From: Brucellaceae bacterium | Lineage (GTDB): Bacteria > Pseudomonadota > Alphaproteobacteria > Rhizobiales > Rhizobiaceae | Assembly (NCBI GenBank): GCA_020637775.1 | Contig: JACKJV010000001.1 | Span: 1-64,000, forward strand | Length of the DNA stretch: 64,000 nucleotides | Direction of reading: 5' to 3' | Shown: positions 46,399 to 56,626 of the stretch, one piece after another | Numbering within the stretch: position 1 is the stretch's first letter | How the letters are laid out: each line of letters begins with the position of its first letter | The notes under the pieces: generated by a model | What the model was told of the DNA's origin: nothing | Databases searched by the model: none | What the model saw: the letters and a program-made list of their open reading frames with translations, nothing else | Position numbers and translations under genes: made by a program

Positions 46399-46428
46399 GG
46401 CTGGGCTCCATCCGTTTCTTGTGATTGG

Positions 46429-47607
46429 CTATGGCGTGGCCAGGCTGGCGGCGGCCTCGCGAACCCGCTCGACCGCGATGCGGATCTCGTCGTCGGAGGC
46501 GGTGAGCGGCGGCAGGAAGCGAAGGACGTTGTCGCCTGCCGGCACGGCCAGAAGCCTGGCGGCCCGCAATGCGGTATTGACCGTCGCATTGGGCATCACG
46601 CATTTCACGCCGAGCATGAGGCCCGACCCGCGCACCTGTGCCAGCACGTCCGGAAATTCGTCGACGACCGAGGCAAGACCCTGCTTGAAGAGCAGCGCCT
46701 TGCGCGACACTTCCTCCAGGAACCCGTCTTCCAGAACCACGTCGAGCACGGCATTGGCCACTGCCATGGCCAGCGGATTGCCGCCAAAGGTGGTGCCGTG
46801 CGTACCGGCAGCCATGCCGCTGGCCGCCTCTTCCGTTGCAAGGCAGGCGCCGACGGGGAACCCGCCGCCAATGCCTTTCGCGATGGCCATGATGTCTGGC
46901 GTCACGCCCGACCATTCATGTGCGAACAGACGGCCGGTGCGCCCGACGCCGCTCTGCACCTCGTCGAGGATGAGCAGCGCGCCGCTCCTGTCGCACAGGT
47001 CGCGCAGGTCGCGCATCGTCTCGCCCGATACCGGCCGGATGCCGCCCTCGCCCTGGATCGGCTCGATGAGAATGGCAGCGGTGGTTTCGCCCATGGCTGC
47101 GAGCAGGGCTTCCCGGTCGCCGAAGGGCACCTGCATGAAGCCCGGCGCCTTCGGGCCGAAGCCCTCAAGGTATTTCGCCTGTCCGCCAGCGGCGATGGTG
47201 GCCAGGGTGCGCCCGTGGAAGGCGCCCTCGAAGGTGATGATGTCGATCCGCTCCGGCTGGCCCTTCTGAAAATGGTAGCGGCGCGCGGTCTTGATCGCGC
47301 ATTCCAGCGCCTCGGCGCCCGAATTGGTGAAGAACACCTTGTCGGCAAAGGTATGCTCGGCAAGCCGCTCGGCGAGCCGGCGCTGGCCGGGAATCTCGAA
47401 AAGGTTGGATGTGTGCCACAGCTTGCCGGCCTGCTCGGTGAGCGCGGCAACGAGATGGGGATGGCAATGGCCAAGCGAGTTGACCGCGATGCCGCCGGAG
47501 AAGTCCAGATAACGGTCGCCGTCGCTCATATGGAGCCATGATCCCTCCCCGCGTTCCGGCGACACCGGAATGCGTGCATAGGTATCAAACAATGCGGACC
47601 CAGACAT
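46429..47607 (-). CDS. argD: Acetylornithine aminotransferase
   Basis: 392 residues. Class-III PLP aminotransferase: [52 protein letters not shown] (PLP lysine). Converts N-acetylglutamate semialdehyde to N-acetylornithine and may also serve lysine synthesis. First gene of argD-argF-hslO; a terminator-like hairpin lies in its 5' leader. Confidence 0.96.
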   Translation of the reverse strand: MSGSALFDTYARIPVSPERGEGSWLHMSDGDRYLDFSGGIAVNSLGHCHPHLVAALTEQAGKLWHTSNLFEIPGQRRLAERLAEHTFADKVFFTNSGAEALECAIKTARRYHFQKGQPERIDIITFEGAFHGRTLATIAAGGQAKYLEGFGPKAPGFMQVPFGDREALLAAMGETTAAILIEPIQGEGGIRPVSGETMRDLRDLCDRSGALLILDEVQSGVGRTGRLFAHEWSGVTPDIMAIAKGIGGGFPVGACLATEEAASGMAAGTHGTTFGGNPLAMAVANAVLDVVLEDGFLEEVSRKALLFKQGLASVVDEFPDVLAQVRGSGLMLGVKCVMPNATVNTALRAARLLAVPAGDNVLRFLPPLTASDDEIRIAVERVREAAASLATP

Positions 47608-47991
47608 ACCGTCCCATCTCCAGAGAGAGCCCCGGACGGGGCAAGGAAAATCAAAAAAAGCCGCCTCTCCGGGCGGCCGGCGGCACTATTCCCGTTCTAC
47701 GGCATGAAGTCAATCTATGCCGCTCCGGCGGGTATTTCAAACGCCGCAAACGGGCCCCGGCACGATCTGTCGCATTTCGGACTCACCCCGGAAGCAAATT
47801 TGGGGAAAACCGCGAAAAGGTCGGACGGCACGAGGCCGGACTCTTGTCACCGAGTCACCGGGTATTGTAGCTTTCAGCCAATCAAAGACTACATCTCGTG
47901 CGGCGAACCCTACATGTTGCGTATCAGGGCGCCCGGTCATCCGGGCGGACGCCGGGGGATTCAATGAAATGCGGCGACCGGAGCAATGACC
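47608..47991. other. 384-bp divergent region between argD and gcrA
   Basis: No supported gene. It holds a terminator-like hairpin on the minus strand (47653-47677) and four GANTC sites (47780, 47839, 47852, 47957) on the gcrA side. The promoters of argD and gcrA must both lie here. Confidence 0.7.
47653..47677 (-). terminator. Terminator-like hairpin in argD leader
   Basis: On the minus strand, GCCGCC-CGGAGA-GGCGGC is followed by T7 (47653-47659). It points toward argD, 46 bp before its start, so it could attenuate argD-argF-hslO or stop an upstream antisense transcript. Confidence 0.6.
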
Positions 47992-48522
47992 ATGAACTGG
48001 ACCGATGAGCGGGTTGAACTCCTCAAGAAACTATGGGCGGAGGGCCTGAGCGCCAGCCAGATCGCCGCCCAGCTGGGCGGGGTGAGCCGCAACGCGGTGA
48101 TCGGCAAGGTCCACCGGCTCAAGCTCTCCGGGCGCGGCCGCCCGGCTGCCAGCCAGCAGCGGCCCAAGAAAACCGGCCGCCCCGCGGCCGCCACACCGGC
48201 CAAACCGGCACAGCGGACCGGAAATCCAGCGCCGCGGCCGACGCCGATGACCTCGGGGGCGAACGCGCTGAAAGCCGACTTCGATGTCGATGTGATCGCG
48301 GAGGAAGTGCCCGCCCCGCGCAGCCTCGAAGTGGTCGTGCCGATTTCGCGCAAACTGGCGCTTACCGACCTGACCGAACGCACCTGCAAGTGGCCGATCG
48401 GCGATCCGCTGGCCGAGGATTTCCATTTCTGCGGCAACGATTCCGGCGAGAGCGGACCCTATTGCACCTATCATGCGCGCCTGGCCTTCCAGCCTGCTTC
48501 CGAGCGGCGGCGCAACCGCTAA
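47992..48522 (+). CDS. gcrA: GcrA cell-cycle regulator
   Basis: 176 residues from ATG 47992. MNWTDERVELLKKLWAEG and SASQIAAQLGGVSRNAVIGKVHRL (outline) are the GcrA N-terminal DNA-binding helices; a Pro/Ala-rich linker follows; the C-terminal sigma-70-binding part has CKWPIGDP, FHFCGN and YCTYHARLAFQP. GcrA works with sigma-70 at promoters methylated on GANTC by CcrM. An alternative ATG two codons earlier is closer to GGAG and thus less likely. Confidence 0.97.
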   Translation: MNWTDERVELLKKLWAEGLSASQIAAQLGGVSRNAVIGKVHRLKLSGRGRPAASQQRPKKTGRPAAATPAKPAQRTGNPAPRPTPMTSGANALKADFDVDVIAEEVPAPRSLEVVVPISRKLALTDLTERTCKWPIGDPLAEDFHFCGNDSGESGPYCTYHARLAFQPASERRRNR

Positions 48523-48629
48523 ACCGCGCCGGCGGGAACCGTCTCGCCCGACATGGCGGTGAGGCAGTTCGACTTGTTGCCCCGCCGGCAGACAGCCTGA
48601 ATGCATCCACGGCCTTCAAGGCCGCGATT

Positions 48630-49343
48630 TCAGGACTTGAAAGCGACCGTGTGACTGTCATCATCCTTCGGCCGGTCCGCTTCGAGCTGACGGCCGGTGG
48701 CGATGAAATAGACCGTCTCGGCCACATTGGTCGCATGATCGCCGATGCGCTCGATGTTCTTGGCGCAGAAGAGCAGATGGGTGCAGGCAGAGATGTTGCG
48801 CGGATCCTCCATCATGTAGGTCAGCAACTCGCGAAAAAGCGAGGTGTACATGCTGTCGATTTCCTCGTCCCGGTCGCGCATGGCCGGGATGCGGTCGACG
48901 GAGCGCGTGGCATAGGCGTCCAGAACATCCTTGAGCTGGCCAAGCGCCAGTTCCGCCAGCGCCTCCAGTCCCCGGTAGAAGCTGCGCGGCTGCGTGTCGC
49001 GGGTGATGACGGCAACGCGCTTGGCAATGCTCTTGCCGAGATCGCCCACCCGCTCAAGGTCGGCGGCAATGCGCATGGCGCCGACAACCTCGCGCAGGTC
49101 CTGCGCCATCGGCTGGCGGCGCGCGATGATGGCCACGGCCTTGTCGTCTATCTCGCGCTGCAACCGGTCCAGAACCATGTCGCGGTCGCGCACCTCGTCG
49201 CCAAAGCTTTCGTCGGCCCGCACCAGTGCCGAAACCGCGTCGAAGACAATCGATTCCGCCATTCCGCCCATCTGGGCGATCTTGTCGGACAGGGCATGAA
49301 GATCGGCATCGAAGCCGCGTACCGTGTGATTTGATTCCGGCAT
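48630..49343 (-). CDS. phoU: Phosphate regulon protein PhoU
   Basis: 237 residues from 49343. Two repeats of a three-helix bundle with RDMVLDRLQREIDDKAVAIIARRQP and DEEIDSMYTSLFRELLTYMMED (outline) and ERIGDHATNVAE at the end. It damps Pho signalling by linking the Pst transporter to PhoR. Here no pst genes lie between phoR and phoU. Confidence 0.95.
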   Translation of the reverse strand: MPESNHTVRGFDADLHALSDKIAQMGGMAESIVFDAVSALVRADESFGDEVRDRDMVLDRLQREIDDKAVAIIARRQPMAQDLREVVGAMRIAADLERVGDLGKSIAKRVAVITRDTQPRSFYRGLEALAELALGQLKDVLDAYATRSVDRIPAMRDRDEEIDSMYTSLFRELLTYMMEDPRNISACTHLLFCAKNIERIGDHATNVAETVYFIATGRQLEADRPKDDDSHTVAFKS

Positions 49344-49501
49344 TTGAAAACCTGTTTCCTCCCATGGATGCTTTCGTCGCGAAACTCGCTCCATTTGAAT
49401 AACCGGCTAACATGTTTTGCCGGACTTGTCGTGCGATACCTGTTTCCTGCCGCCTGCTATAAAATGCATGCATGGCAAACAGACAGGCCGGCGGCAGGGG
49501 A

Positions 49502-50725
49502 TCAGGCCAGCGGGAGCACTACGGTGAAGGTCGATCCCTGGCCCGGTTCCGATTCAATGCGCAACTGGCCGCTGTGACGGGCCACGATGTGCTTGACGAT
49601 GGCGAGCCCGAGGCCAGTGCCCTTGCGCAGCCGGCTCTCGTCGGCGTCAACGCGGTAGAAGCGCTCGGTGATCCGCGGAAGATGCTCCCTGGCAATTCCC
49701 TTGCCGTAATCGCGGATGGCGACCGCGACGGCGGGCTTTCCGTCCATGCTGGCAGGCGATGCGGTCACATCGACACGGCCGCCGCTGCCGCCATATTTGC
49801 AGGCATTGGCCAGCAGGTTTTCAAAAACCTGAAACAATTCATCCTCCTCGCCGGAGACCATGCGTGGGGCCGCGTCCCACCGGCTGCTGATCTCCACACC
49901 GCTTTCGCCCGCCAGATGCGACAGCGAGCCGATCAGGCGCTCCACGAGGGATGCGAGATCGACCGGTTGCCGACTGCGCAAGACTGGCTTCATTTCAAGA
50001 CGCGACAATGACAGCAAGTCGTCGATCAGGCGTGCCATGCGGTCGGTCTGGCTCTGCATGATGCCAAGGAACCGCTCGCGTGCCTTCGCATCGTCCCTTG
50101 CCGGACCGCGCAACGTCTCGATGAAGCCGGACACCGAGGCAAGGGGCGTGCGCAGCTCATGGCTTGCATTGGCGATGAAATCGGAGCGCATGCGCTCCAT
50201 GCGCCAGACTTCCGTCCGGTCGGAAAAGGTGGCCAGGAAATGGCCGGGCGTGCCGGCAAGCGGGCTTGCGGTGACACGGAAGCGGCGCTCCAGCGGCGAA
50301 CGCTCGGAATAGTCGGTGGCGCGCGGCTTGCCGTCCTTCAAGACATGATCGACAAGATCCATCATCTCAGCGGTGCGGAAGCGCAGCCGGAAGGACGCCC
50401 CGCGCCGGAATTCACCGAAAACCTCACGGGCCGCCTGGTTCGCGAAGACCACTTCGGCATTTCGGCCGAAAACGACAAGCGGATCGGGCATCGCATCGGC
50501 GAAACGGCGCACTTCGTCATCGCCGGCAGGTTCGAGCACCACTGGCGGTGCCTTCGTTTCGCGCCTTTCCGCCGACAACCGCAGGATCTGGTAAATGGCG
50601 ACAAGGATCACGAGCAGCATACCGGCGGCCGCATAGCCCGGGCGCGTGGCACTCAGCCAGAATGAAACAAGGCCGGCAAGAAGCAGAAAGACCGTGGCAC
50701 GCCAGGGATCGGCAAGTCGTCGCAT
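49502..50725 (-). CDS. phoR: Phosphate-sensing histidine kinase PhoR
   Basis: 407 residues from ATG 50725 (GGAAAGGAAATC upstream). Two membrane spans (10-27, 33-50), a PAS domain (about 70-170), HisKA with [15 protein letters not shown] (His189), HATPase with NACKYGG, YGKGI and [11 protein letters not shown]. PhoR phosphorylates PhoB under low phosphate. phoB is not in the window. Confidence 0.93.
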   Translation of the reverse strand: MRRLADPWRATVFLLLAGLVSFWLSATRPGYAAAGMLLVILVAIYQILRLSAERRETKAPPVVLEPAGDDEVRRFADAMPDPLVVFGRNAEVVFANQAAREVFGEFRRGASFRLRFRTAEMMDLVDHVLKDGKPRATDYSERSPLERRFRVTASPLAGTPGHFLATFSDRTEVWRMERMRSDFIANASHELRTPLASVSGFIETLRGPARDDAKARERFLGIMQSQTDRMARLIDDLLSLSRLEMKPVLRSRQPVDLASLVERLIGSLSHLAGESGVEISSRWDAAPRMVSGEEDELFQVFENLLANACKYGGSGGRVDVTASPASMDGKPAVAVAIRDYGKGIAREHLPRITERFYRVDADESRLRKGTGLGLAIVKHIVARHSGQLRIESEPGQGSTFTVVLPLA

Positions 50726-50834
50726 GATTTCCTTTCCGGCCGCAGCCAATGGCGCCGCCTGCCCGGCCCCGGTTTCCATCGCGAACCGTTTGGGGCAAAG
50801 ATCAGCTTCCTTGTTTTGTTTGAATGAAGGTTTG

Positions 50835-51755
50835 ATGACAATGGGAAAGCGTCTCAGCCATATTGGCGGCACGGAACTGAAACCGGTTTCAATCGAGGTG
50901 GACGGCCATCAACGCGTGTTCGACATCGGCGACCCGGAGCTGCCGGATTGGGTGAAAGACAATGTGATGACCGCCGGCGGCTATCCCCATGAGGACAAGC
51001 TTGACCGGAAGGTCTACGACAAGACCCTGGAGGCGCTGCAGGAGGAACTGGTCAAGATGCAGGCCTGGCTGCAGACATCGGGCCACCGCGTGATGCTGCT
51101 TTTCGAGGGGCGCGACGCGGCCGGCAAGGGCGGCTCCATCTCGGCCTTCCGCCAGTTTCTCAACCCGCGCCACACACGCAATGTCGCCCTTTCCAAACCC
51201 ACGGAGACCGAACGCCAGCAATGGTATTTCCAGCGCTACGTGGTGCATTTCCCCACGGCGGGCGAGATCGTCACCTTCGACCGGTCCTGGTACAATCGCG
51301 CCGTCGTCGAACCGGTCATGGGTTTTTGCACGACCACGGAGTATCTGAAATTCCTCGATGACGTGCCCGATTTCGAGCGCATGATCTCGGAGGAGGGCAT
51401 TCATCTGTTCAAGTTCTGGCTCAACATCGGCCAGGAGACGCAACTCAAGCGGTTTCACGACCGGGTCCACAGCCGGCTGAAATACTGGAAGTTCTCGCCC
51501 ATCGACATTGCCGGCATCACCAAGTGGGATGCCTATACGCAGCATCGCGACGCCATGCTGGAAAAGACCGATACCGGACATGCCCCTTGGACCGTGGTGC
51601 GGGCGAATGACAAACGGCGCGCCCGGATCGAGATCATACGCCACGTCCTGCGTGCGATCGATTTCCCGGAACGCGACGAAGCGCGGCTCGGTGAACCGGA
51701 CGAGGCGGTCATCATGTCCGGCGCGGCATTCCTCGAAAAACGGGGAAAGGCCTGA
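50835..51755 (+). CDS. ppk2: Polyphosphate kinase 2
   Basis: 306 residues. Walker [11 protein letters not shown] (91-100), [16 protein letters not shown] (Walker B region), ITKWDAY and [12 protein letters not shown] are PPK2 class-I features. It uses polyphosphate to phosphorylate nucleoside diphosphates or the reverse. It is divergent from phoR with 109 bp between, so the two may share phosphate control. The 3' end overlaps the convergent glycosyltransferase gene by 44 bp. Confidence 0.95.
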   Translation: MTMGKRLSHIGGTELKPVSIEVDGHQRVFDIGDPELPDWVKDNVMTAGGYPHEDKLDRKVYDKTLEALQEELVKMQAWLQTSGHRVMLLFEGRDAAGKGGSISAFRQFLNPRHTRNVALSKPTETERQQWYFQRYVVHFPTAGEIVTFDRSWYNRAVVEPVMGFCTTTEYLKFLDDVPDFERMISEEGIHLFKFWLNIGQETQLKRFHDRVHSRLKYWKFSPIDIAGITKWDAYTQHRDAMLEKTDTGHAPWTVVRANDKRRARIEIIRHVLRAIDFPERDEARLGEPDEAVIMSGAAFLEKRGKA

Positions 51756-53607
51756 CCGAAGCCGGGCGGTGCGGGGTCTTGGCCCAGTAGTGGGGCGCGC
51801 GAACCAGTTCATGCAATGCGCACCAGGCGGCCCATGACTGCATGAGCCAGTAGAGCGGCAGGCATAGACAGTGCCAGGACAGGCGCTTGCGTTCCGGTGG
51901 CGACATGGCCTTGCACCCCAGGAAGAAATGGACGGCATAGGCCGACAGCATGATTCCCATGTCGAGATACCAAAGCCCGAGGGCCGGGCTTGCCGGCATG
52001 TCGAGGATGCCAGCCAGATGAAGCAGGACCGTGCCATAGATCACCGGATGAACCAGCGCGCAAAACACGATGCCCAGCAGGAAAACCTGCACGATGAGGA
52101 AATCGGCCATGCCGCATTCGCGGGCCAGCCGGAGCGGATGGCGCATGTGGACCAGCCAGCACTGCATCCAGCCCTTCAGCCAGCGGGTGCGCTGGCCGCG
52201 CCAGTCGCCGAGGTTTCCGGGCGCGTCCTCGAGTGTCGGCCGTTCGATCATGGTCGCGCGATAGCCGGAACGCACCAGCCGCACGCCCAGATCCGCATCC
52301 TCGGTCACATTGTAGGGGTCCCAGCCCATGACCTCGTCGAGGACGGACCGGCGGAAGTGGTTTGATGTCCCGCCCAGGGGCAGGAAATGCCCGCGCCGGG
52401 CAAGCCAGGGCAGAAGCCCGCGGAACAAGGCCGCATATTCCAGTGCAAACATGGATGTCAGCCAGTTGGCCGAGCCATTGCGCACGAAGAGGGGCGCCTG
52501 AACACAGGCGACATCCGGCTTCGCCGCCTGGAATGCCTGCCAGGCTTCCAGCAATTGTTCGGGATGCGGCCGGTCTTCTGCATCGTACAGGACGAGAAAT
52601 TCGCCATGGGTCACACCGAGGGCATAGGCCAGGGCGTTGGGCTTCGTTCGCGGGCCGCCGGGCGGCACCACGATCACCTCGACGGTTCCGGCAAGCGGGT
52701 GCGCGTGGATCGCGGCAAGCGTTTCCTCGTCCCCGGCCTCGCATATGATCTTGATATCCAGCTTGGACCGAGGCCAGCGCAACTGGTTCAGATTGACCAG
52801 CAATTCACCGACAACCGCCGCTTCCCGGTAGGCGGCGACGAGAACGCTGTAGGTCGGGAGCAGTGCCGGATCGACAGGCATCAGCGGCGCGGGACGGCGT
52901 GTGCGGGCCGTCCCGATCGCCAGAGCGCGCAGGACGAGGCATGAAAGGAAGAAAAGACTGGAAAGGGCGTGAACGAGGGACAATGTGGCCTGCGGCGCCA
53001 GCAGGAAACCGGCCGGCAATCCGCCGGCGAGCAAGCCTGCCGCAAAGCTTTGCCAGGTGTTGGAGACCAGCCGCGCGGACAGGTCCGGCCGGGCCGCGAA
53101 CAGCCGGCCTGTGCTCCGCCTGCGCAGCGCGCCGGCGTAGCGCTTCAAGAGCGCCTCACGAAGGCGGCCGGGGGCGACCACGGTCAGGGATGAGAACCGC
53201 TCGGCGCCGGCCTGCCTGAGTGCCTGCAGGGTGGGCAGATCGGAGATGTCGGGTGATACCAGGGTCTCGACCGCACCGCCTTCGCCCCTGTAATACGCCG
53301 TGCCTTCATGCGGCGGGCGCGAGAGCGCGGCCGGGCCGCCGGACACGTGGATCAGGCGATCCGGTTCGACATGGTCGGTGAAGGCAAGGCCGAGTTCGCT
53401 GGCCATGGCATGAAAATAGCGCACATCATCGACACTCGGCGAGGCCAGAAATTCACGCTGGATGGTCGTTCCATTGCGCGCCGCGCGATGCATGAGCGCG
53501 ACCGTGTCACGCGGGGCTATGCCCGCACGGCTGAATATGCCGACAAGGCGAACCGACTCCGGATGCAGCCTGGCTGCCTCCCCGGGGCCGGTATCGGCGA
53601 GCCGCAT
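51712..53607 (-). CDS. Family 2 processive glycosyltransferase (XagB-like)
   Basis: 631 residues. An N-terminal region (20-150) weakly resembles the MshEN/GspE-N domain ([16 protein letters not shown]). Two spans near 190-230, then the GT2 domain: [38 protein letters not shown] and QRTRWLKGW, and four C-terminal spans. These D,D,D,QxxRW residues mark a processive membrane synthase of an exopolysaccharide, as in XagB of Xanthomonas. Polymer unknown. Preceded by a small gene and a LuxR regulator on the same strand. Confidence 0.85.
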   Translation of the reverse strand: MRLADTGPGEAARLHPESVRLVGIFSRAGIAPRDTVALMHRAARNGTTIQREFLASPSVDDVRYFHAMASELGLAFTDHVEPDRLIHVSGGPAALSRPPHEGTAYYRGEGGAVETLVSPDISDLPTLQALRQAGAERFSSLTVVAPGRLREALLKRYAGALRRRSTGRLFAARPDLSARLVSNTWQSFAAGLLAGGLPAGFLLAPQATLSLVHALSSLFFLSCLVLRALAIGTARTRRPAPLMPVDPALLPTYSVLVAAYREAAVVGELLVNLNQLRWPRSKLDIKIICEAGDEETLAAIHAHPLAGTVEVIVVPPGGPRTKPNALAYALGVTHGEFLVLYDAEDRPHPEQLLEAWQAFQAAKPDVACVQAPLFVRNGSANWLTSMFALEYAALFRGLLPWLARRGHFLPLGGTSNHFRRSVLDEVMGWDPYNVTEDADLGVRLVRSGYRATMIERPTLEDAPGNLGDWRGQRTRWLKGWMQCWLVHMRHPLRLARECGMADFLIVQVFLLGIVFCALVHPVIYGTVLLHLAGILDMPASPALGLWYLDMGIMLSAYAVHFFLGCKAMSPPERKRLSWHCLCLPLYWLMQSWAAWCALHELVRAPHYWAKTPHRPASVRPFPVFRGMPRRT

Positions 53608-53615
53608 GGCAGCGG

Positions 53616-53852
53616 TCAGATGGAAGGGGAAAGAAAACGCGCCAGCTTGCGCAGGATATCGCGCTTGCGGATGCCGTGTCTGCCGGAAGGTGACGGATCC
53701 TGCACCACGCCTTCCTGCGACCGGCTGAAAGCGCCGTCACGGCCTGGCTCCCGGCCAGACGCTTCTTCGCCGCCGGGCGCCGCCTGTTCAAAGCCGGACT
53801 GCCGCTTGTCGAACCTTGCTTCATTCACCGGATTGTCTCGCAAGCCCACCAC
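53616..53852 (-). CDS. Small hypothetical protein upstream of GT2 gene
   Basis: About 78 residues from GTG 53852; no clear ribosome-binding site, so the start is uncertain. Charged, low-complexity middle (APGGEEASGREPGRDGAFSR) and a basic C-terminus ending RKRDILRKLARFLSPSI. It ends 8 bp before the glycosyltransferase start. No family recognised; may be non-coding. Confidence 0.4.
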   Translation of the reverse strand: MVGLRDNPVNEARFDKRQSGFEQAAPGGEEASGREPGRDGAFSRSQEGVVQDPSPSGRHGIRKRDILRKLARFLSPSI

Positions 53853-53904
53853 CCCATGTTGCGAGCCTAACCTAATGCTCCGCAGAGCTGTCGAAATGGT
53901 GCGA

Positions 53905-54639
53905 TCACGTAATATAGCCTTCACGGATGGCCATGGCGACCGCCTGGGTCCGGTTGACGGCACCGAGCTTCGTCTTCGCACTGAGCAGGTGCTTCTCGGA
54001 TGTATGCTCGGAGATGCCGAGGATGCGTGAGATTTCCCATTCGCTCTTGCCTTCCGCTGCCCAGCGAATGCACTCCGCCTCGCGTTGCGTCAAACGGGCG
54101 AAGCGCCCGACACGACTTCCCTGGGCCAGACGGATCGCCTTTTCCATGGCATAGGTCGAGATCAGCGAAACCATGCTGAATTCCCTTTCGGCCAGTTCCA
54201 TCGCCTCGCCGCCGAGCGAAAGCAGGGCCGGCAAGCCTTGCGAGGTGATCGAAGGGACCGAGATTCCCCTCCGGATGCCGAATTGCGAGATTTCCTCCAT
54301 CACGGCGTTGCCGGGATGGCGCCTGCCGGCGGCTTCGGTTGCCTCGTTCCAGTCGAACGGCCGCATGGTCCGCTTTGCGTAGCGCACGACGAGGCTGATG
54401 CGGGCATAGTCGCGGTTCAGATAGCGCTCGACCCAGGACTCCGGCCATCCGCTTTGCAGGATATCCGCGTTCTCGCTGCGCGCGGTCTCGTTCAGCGCGG
54501 CCTGCGTCCCGACGATCATGCGATCCAGCCCGAAACGCGCCGTAATTCCCAGCAACCGGTCGCAGACTTCCTGAGCATTGCCCGCCTTGTCGATCCAGCC
54601 GATATGGTTCAGCGTATCGTCAAACAGCCTGCTACCCAT
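53905..54639 (-). CDS. LuxR-family transcriptional regulator (solo, autoinducer-domain type)
   Basis: 244 residues from ATG 54639. Autoinducer-binding-like domain (about 10-165) with WPESWVERYLNRDY; the usual Trp/Tyr are present but the family DP reads DY. The C-terminal helix-turn-helix has LTQREAECIRWAAEGKSEWEISRILGISEHT. No luxI-type synthase is in the window. The ligand may be an external homoserine lactone or something else. It is followed on the same strand by the exopolysaccharide synthase gene. Confidence 0.88.
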   Translation of the reverse strand: MGSRLFDDTLNHIGWIDKAGNAQEVCDRLLGITARFGLDRMIVGTQAALNETARSENADILQSGWPESWVERYLNRDYARISLVVRYAKRTMRPFDWNEATEAAGRRHPGNAVMEEISQFGIRRGISVPSITSQGLPALLSLGGEAMELAEREFSMVSLISTYAMEKAIRLAQGSRVGRFARLTQREAECIRWAAEGKSEWEISRILGISEHTSEKHLLSAKTKLGAVNRTQAVAMAIREGYIT

Positions 54640-54841
54640 CCATTTCGCCCCCTGACATTTTATTCGCACAGCACACACAACCATTTAAACAGGGTGCGTC
54701 TTAACTTTCCATAAATCCACGGTTGCGTCACGCGAACGTGTCCGGAAGCGGTCGCCTCACCCGCCGGCGCCTGCTATTGATCCGGGCCAGACGCAAGCCC
54801 TATGCTTGCCAGAAGCATTGCGCGACCGGAGGATTCTTTTC

Positions 54842-55693
54842 TTGCAACAGAAGACATCGCCACGGGCGTGGCAGGCCATCGCGCTGGCACTGGCCCTGTC
54901 ATTGCCTGCACAGACCAGTGCACGCGCGAACGGATTCCCGGCACTCTGGGACAGCCGCGAAAGGCTTCCGGCCGTCACCCTTGGCGAGACCAGCCGCCTC
55001 CGGTTTCTCGTCATGGTTGATTTTCCGCCTTTCAGTTTCCTTGACGGAAACGGCCGGCTGACCGGCTTTCATGTCGATCTCGCACATGCCTTGTGCCGCG
55101 AGATGGACATGCTGGACAAATGCCAGATCCAGGGCCTTCCCTGGGGCGAATTGCCCGGTGCGCTGCGATCCGGCCAGGGCGATGCCGTGCTCAGCGGCCT
55201 GCCCGCCGACGACACGATGGAGGGTATTGCCCTCACACGCGCCTATTTCCCGCTGCCCGCCCGCTTCGCGACCCGGCGCGAGGCCGCGCTGGAAGAACCG
55301 CTGGCCGCCACGCTCGCCGGCAAACGCGTCGGTGTCCTGTCCGGCTCGGCACATGAGCAAATGTTGCGGGCCTGGTTTCCCGACGCGCAACCGGTCGTCT
55401 ATTCGCGCGAGGCCTGGATGACCCAGGACCTCAGGGACGGCAAGACCGACGCGGTGTTTTCCGACGGCATGCGCCTGTCGTTCTGGCTTGGTGGCACCGG
55501 CGCACAGGCATGCTGCATGTTTTCCGGCGGTGCCTATTATGCGCCCGACCTGCTGGGCACGGGTCACCGCATCGCGGTGGATGCGCGTCAGGACAAGCTG
55601 GCGCCCGCGCTGGAGCAAGCCCTGAAACAGCTCTCCGCCAAGGGCGTCCTGAACGAATTGTATCTACGCTATTTCCCTGTCGGCTTTTTCTGA
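54842..55693 (+). CDS. Periplasmic solute-binding protein (SBP family 3)
   Basis: 283 residues from a TTG with GGAGG 9 bp upstream. Signal peptide to about residue 32 (ALALALSLPAQTSARA). The type II periplasmic-binding fold has FLVMVDFPPFSFLDGNGRLTGFHVDLAHAL (outline), GKRVGVLSGSAHEQ and ALKQLSAKGVLNELYLRYF. No permease or ATPase gene accompanies it, so it may act as an orphan binding protein. The 3' end overlaps the next convergent gene by 25 bp. Confidence 0.82.
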   Translation: MQQKTSPRAWQAIALALALSLPAQTSARANGFPALWDSRERLPAVTLGETSRLRFLVMVDFPPFSFLDGNGRLTGFHVDLAHALCREMDMLDKCQIQGLPWGELPGALRSGQGDAVLSGLPADDTMEGIALTRAYFPLPARFATRREAALEEPLAATLAGKRVGVLSGSAHEQMLRAWFPDAQPVVYSREAWMTQDLRDGKTDAVFSDGMRLSFWLGGTGAQACCMFSGGAYYAPDLLGTGHRIAVDARQDKLAPALEQALKQLSAKGVLNELYLRYFPVGFF

Positions 55694-56526
55694 GCCTCGG
55701 GCAGGCCGACGCGATAGCCCGACCGGCGGAACGGCAGCATGAGCGCCCATGGCAGGCTCGCCGTGGCCGGCCCGCGATAGTCGTCAAGGCCGATGGTCAT
55801 CCCGTCATGGCCCGCCCGCGGCTGATCCCGGTAGGTGCCGAACAGACGGTCCCATACCGGCAGGTTGAAACCGTAGTTGGAATCGGTTTCCGGCTGCCAG
55901 GACGAATGATGCACGCGGTGCATGTCCGGCGTGACGAGAAAAAGCCGCATCACACGGTCGAGTTTCAGCGGCAACCGGGCATTGGCATGATTGAACATGG
56001 CCGTGGCATTGAGCACGATCTCGAAGACCAGGACGGCGACGACGGGCGGGCCCAGCAGCACGACGATGGCAGCCTTCCAGACCATGGAAAGCAGGATTTC
56101 CGCCGGATGAAACCGCAGCGCCGTGGTCAGGTCGAAGCCGTTGTCGGCATGGTGCATGCGGTGGATGCGCCAAAGAAGCGGGATCTTGTGGCTTGCCCAA
56201 TGCTCCAGCCAAACGGCGAAATCAAGCATCAGGAAGGCCAGGATGCCGGCGACAAGCGGCGACAGACCGAGGGCGGGAAACAGGCCCCAGCCCTGCGCCT
56301 GCGTCCAGAGCGCGGTGCCGACGGCGGCAGCGGGAAAGACAAGCCGCAGGACCAGGGTGGACAAAACGGCCATGGACAGGTTGGCAAACCAGCGCCGGCC
56401 CTTCCAGGCACCGACCATTTCCGGACGCGCCAGACGCGGCGACCAGAGCTCGAACAGCGCCATGACCGCAAACACGGATGCGAAGGCGCCGAAACGGATG
56501 ACGGGCTCGGGAAGCGACAGAAGCAT
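55669..56526 (-). CDS. Sterol-desaturase/fatty-acid-hydroxylase family protein
   Basis: 285 residues, about five spans. Di-iron histidine boxes EHWASH, HRMHH, FNHAN and HRVHH are all present. Bacterial members hydroxylate or desaturate lipids such as ornithine lipids or hopanoids in the inner membrane; the substrate is not known. Confidence 0.9.
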   Translation of the reverse strand: MLLSLPEPVIRFGAFASVFAVMALFELWSPRLARPEMVGAWKGRRWFANLSMAVLSTLVLRLVFPAAAVGTALWTQAQGWGLFPALGLSPLVAGILAFLMLDFAVWLEHWASHKIPLLWRIHRMHHADNGFDLTTALRFHPAEILLSMVWKAAIVVLLGPPVVAVLVFEIVLNATAMFNHANARLPLKLDRVMRLFLVTPDMHRVHHSSWQPETDSNYGFNLPVWDRLFGTYRDQPRAGHDGMTIGLDDYRGPATASLPWALMLPFRRSGYRVGLPEAQKKPTGK

Positions 56527-56626
56527 GATGTTTCACCCTCGATGTCCGGTGCCTGCTGCTTTGGAAAATCCGGCGCACACGGGCAAGTCACGTTGAGGTG
56601 AATTGGCCGGTGGAACGGCCTTCCGG

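Noticed and set aside
47737..47964. Arg-rich open frame as an argD leader peptide
   Set aside because: 75 residues is long for a leader peptide, there is no clear ribosome-binding site, and the Arg codons are not next to the hairpin. Kept only as a remark in the findings.
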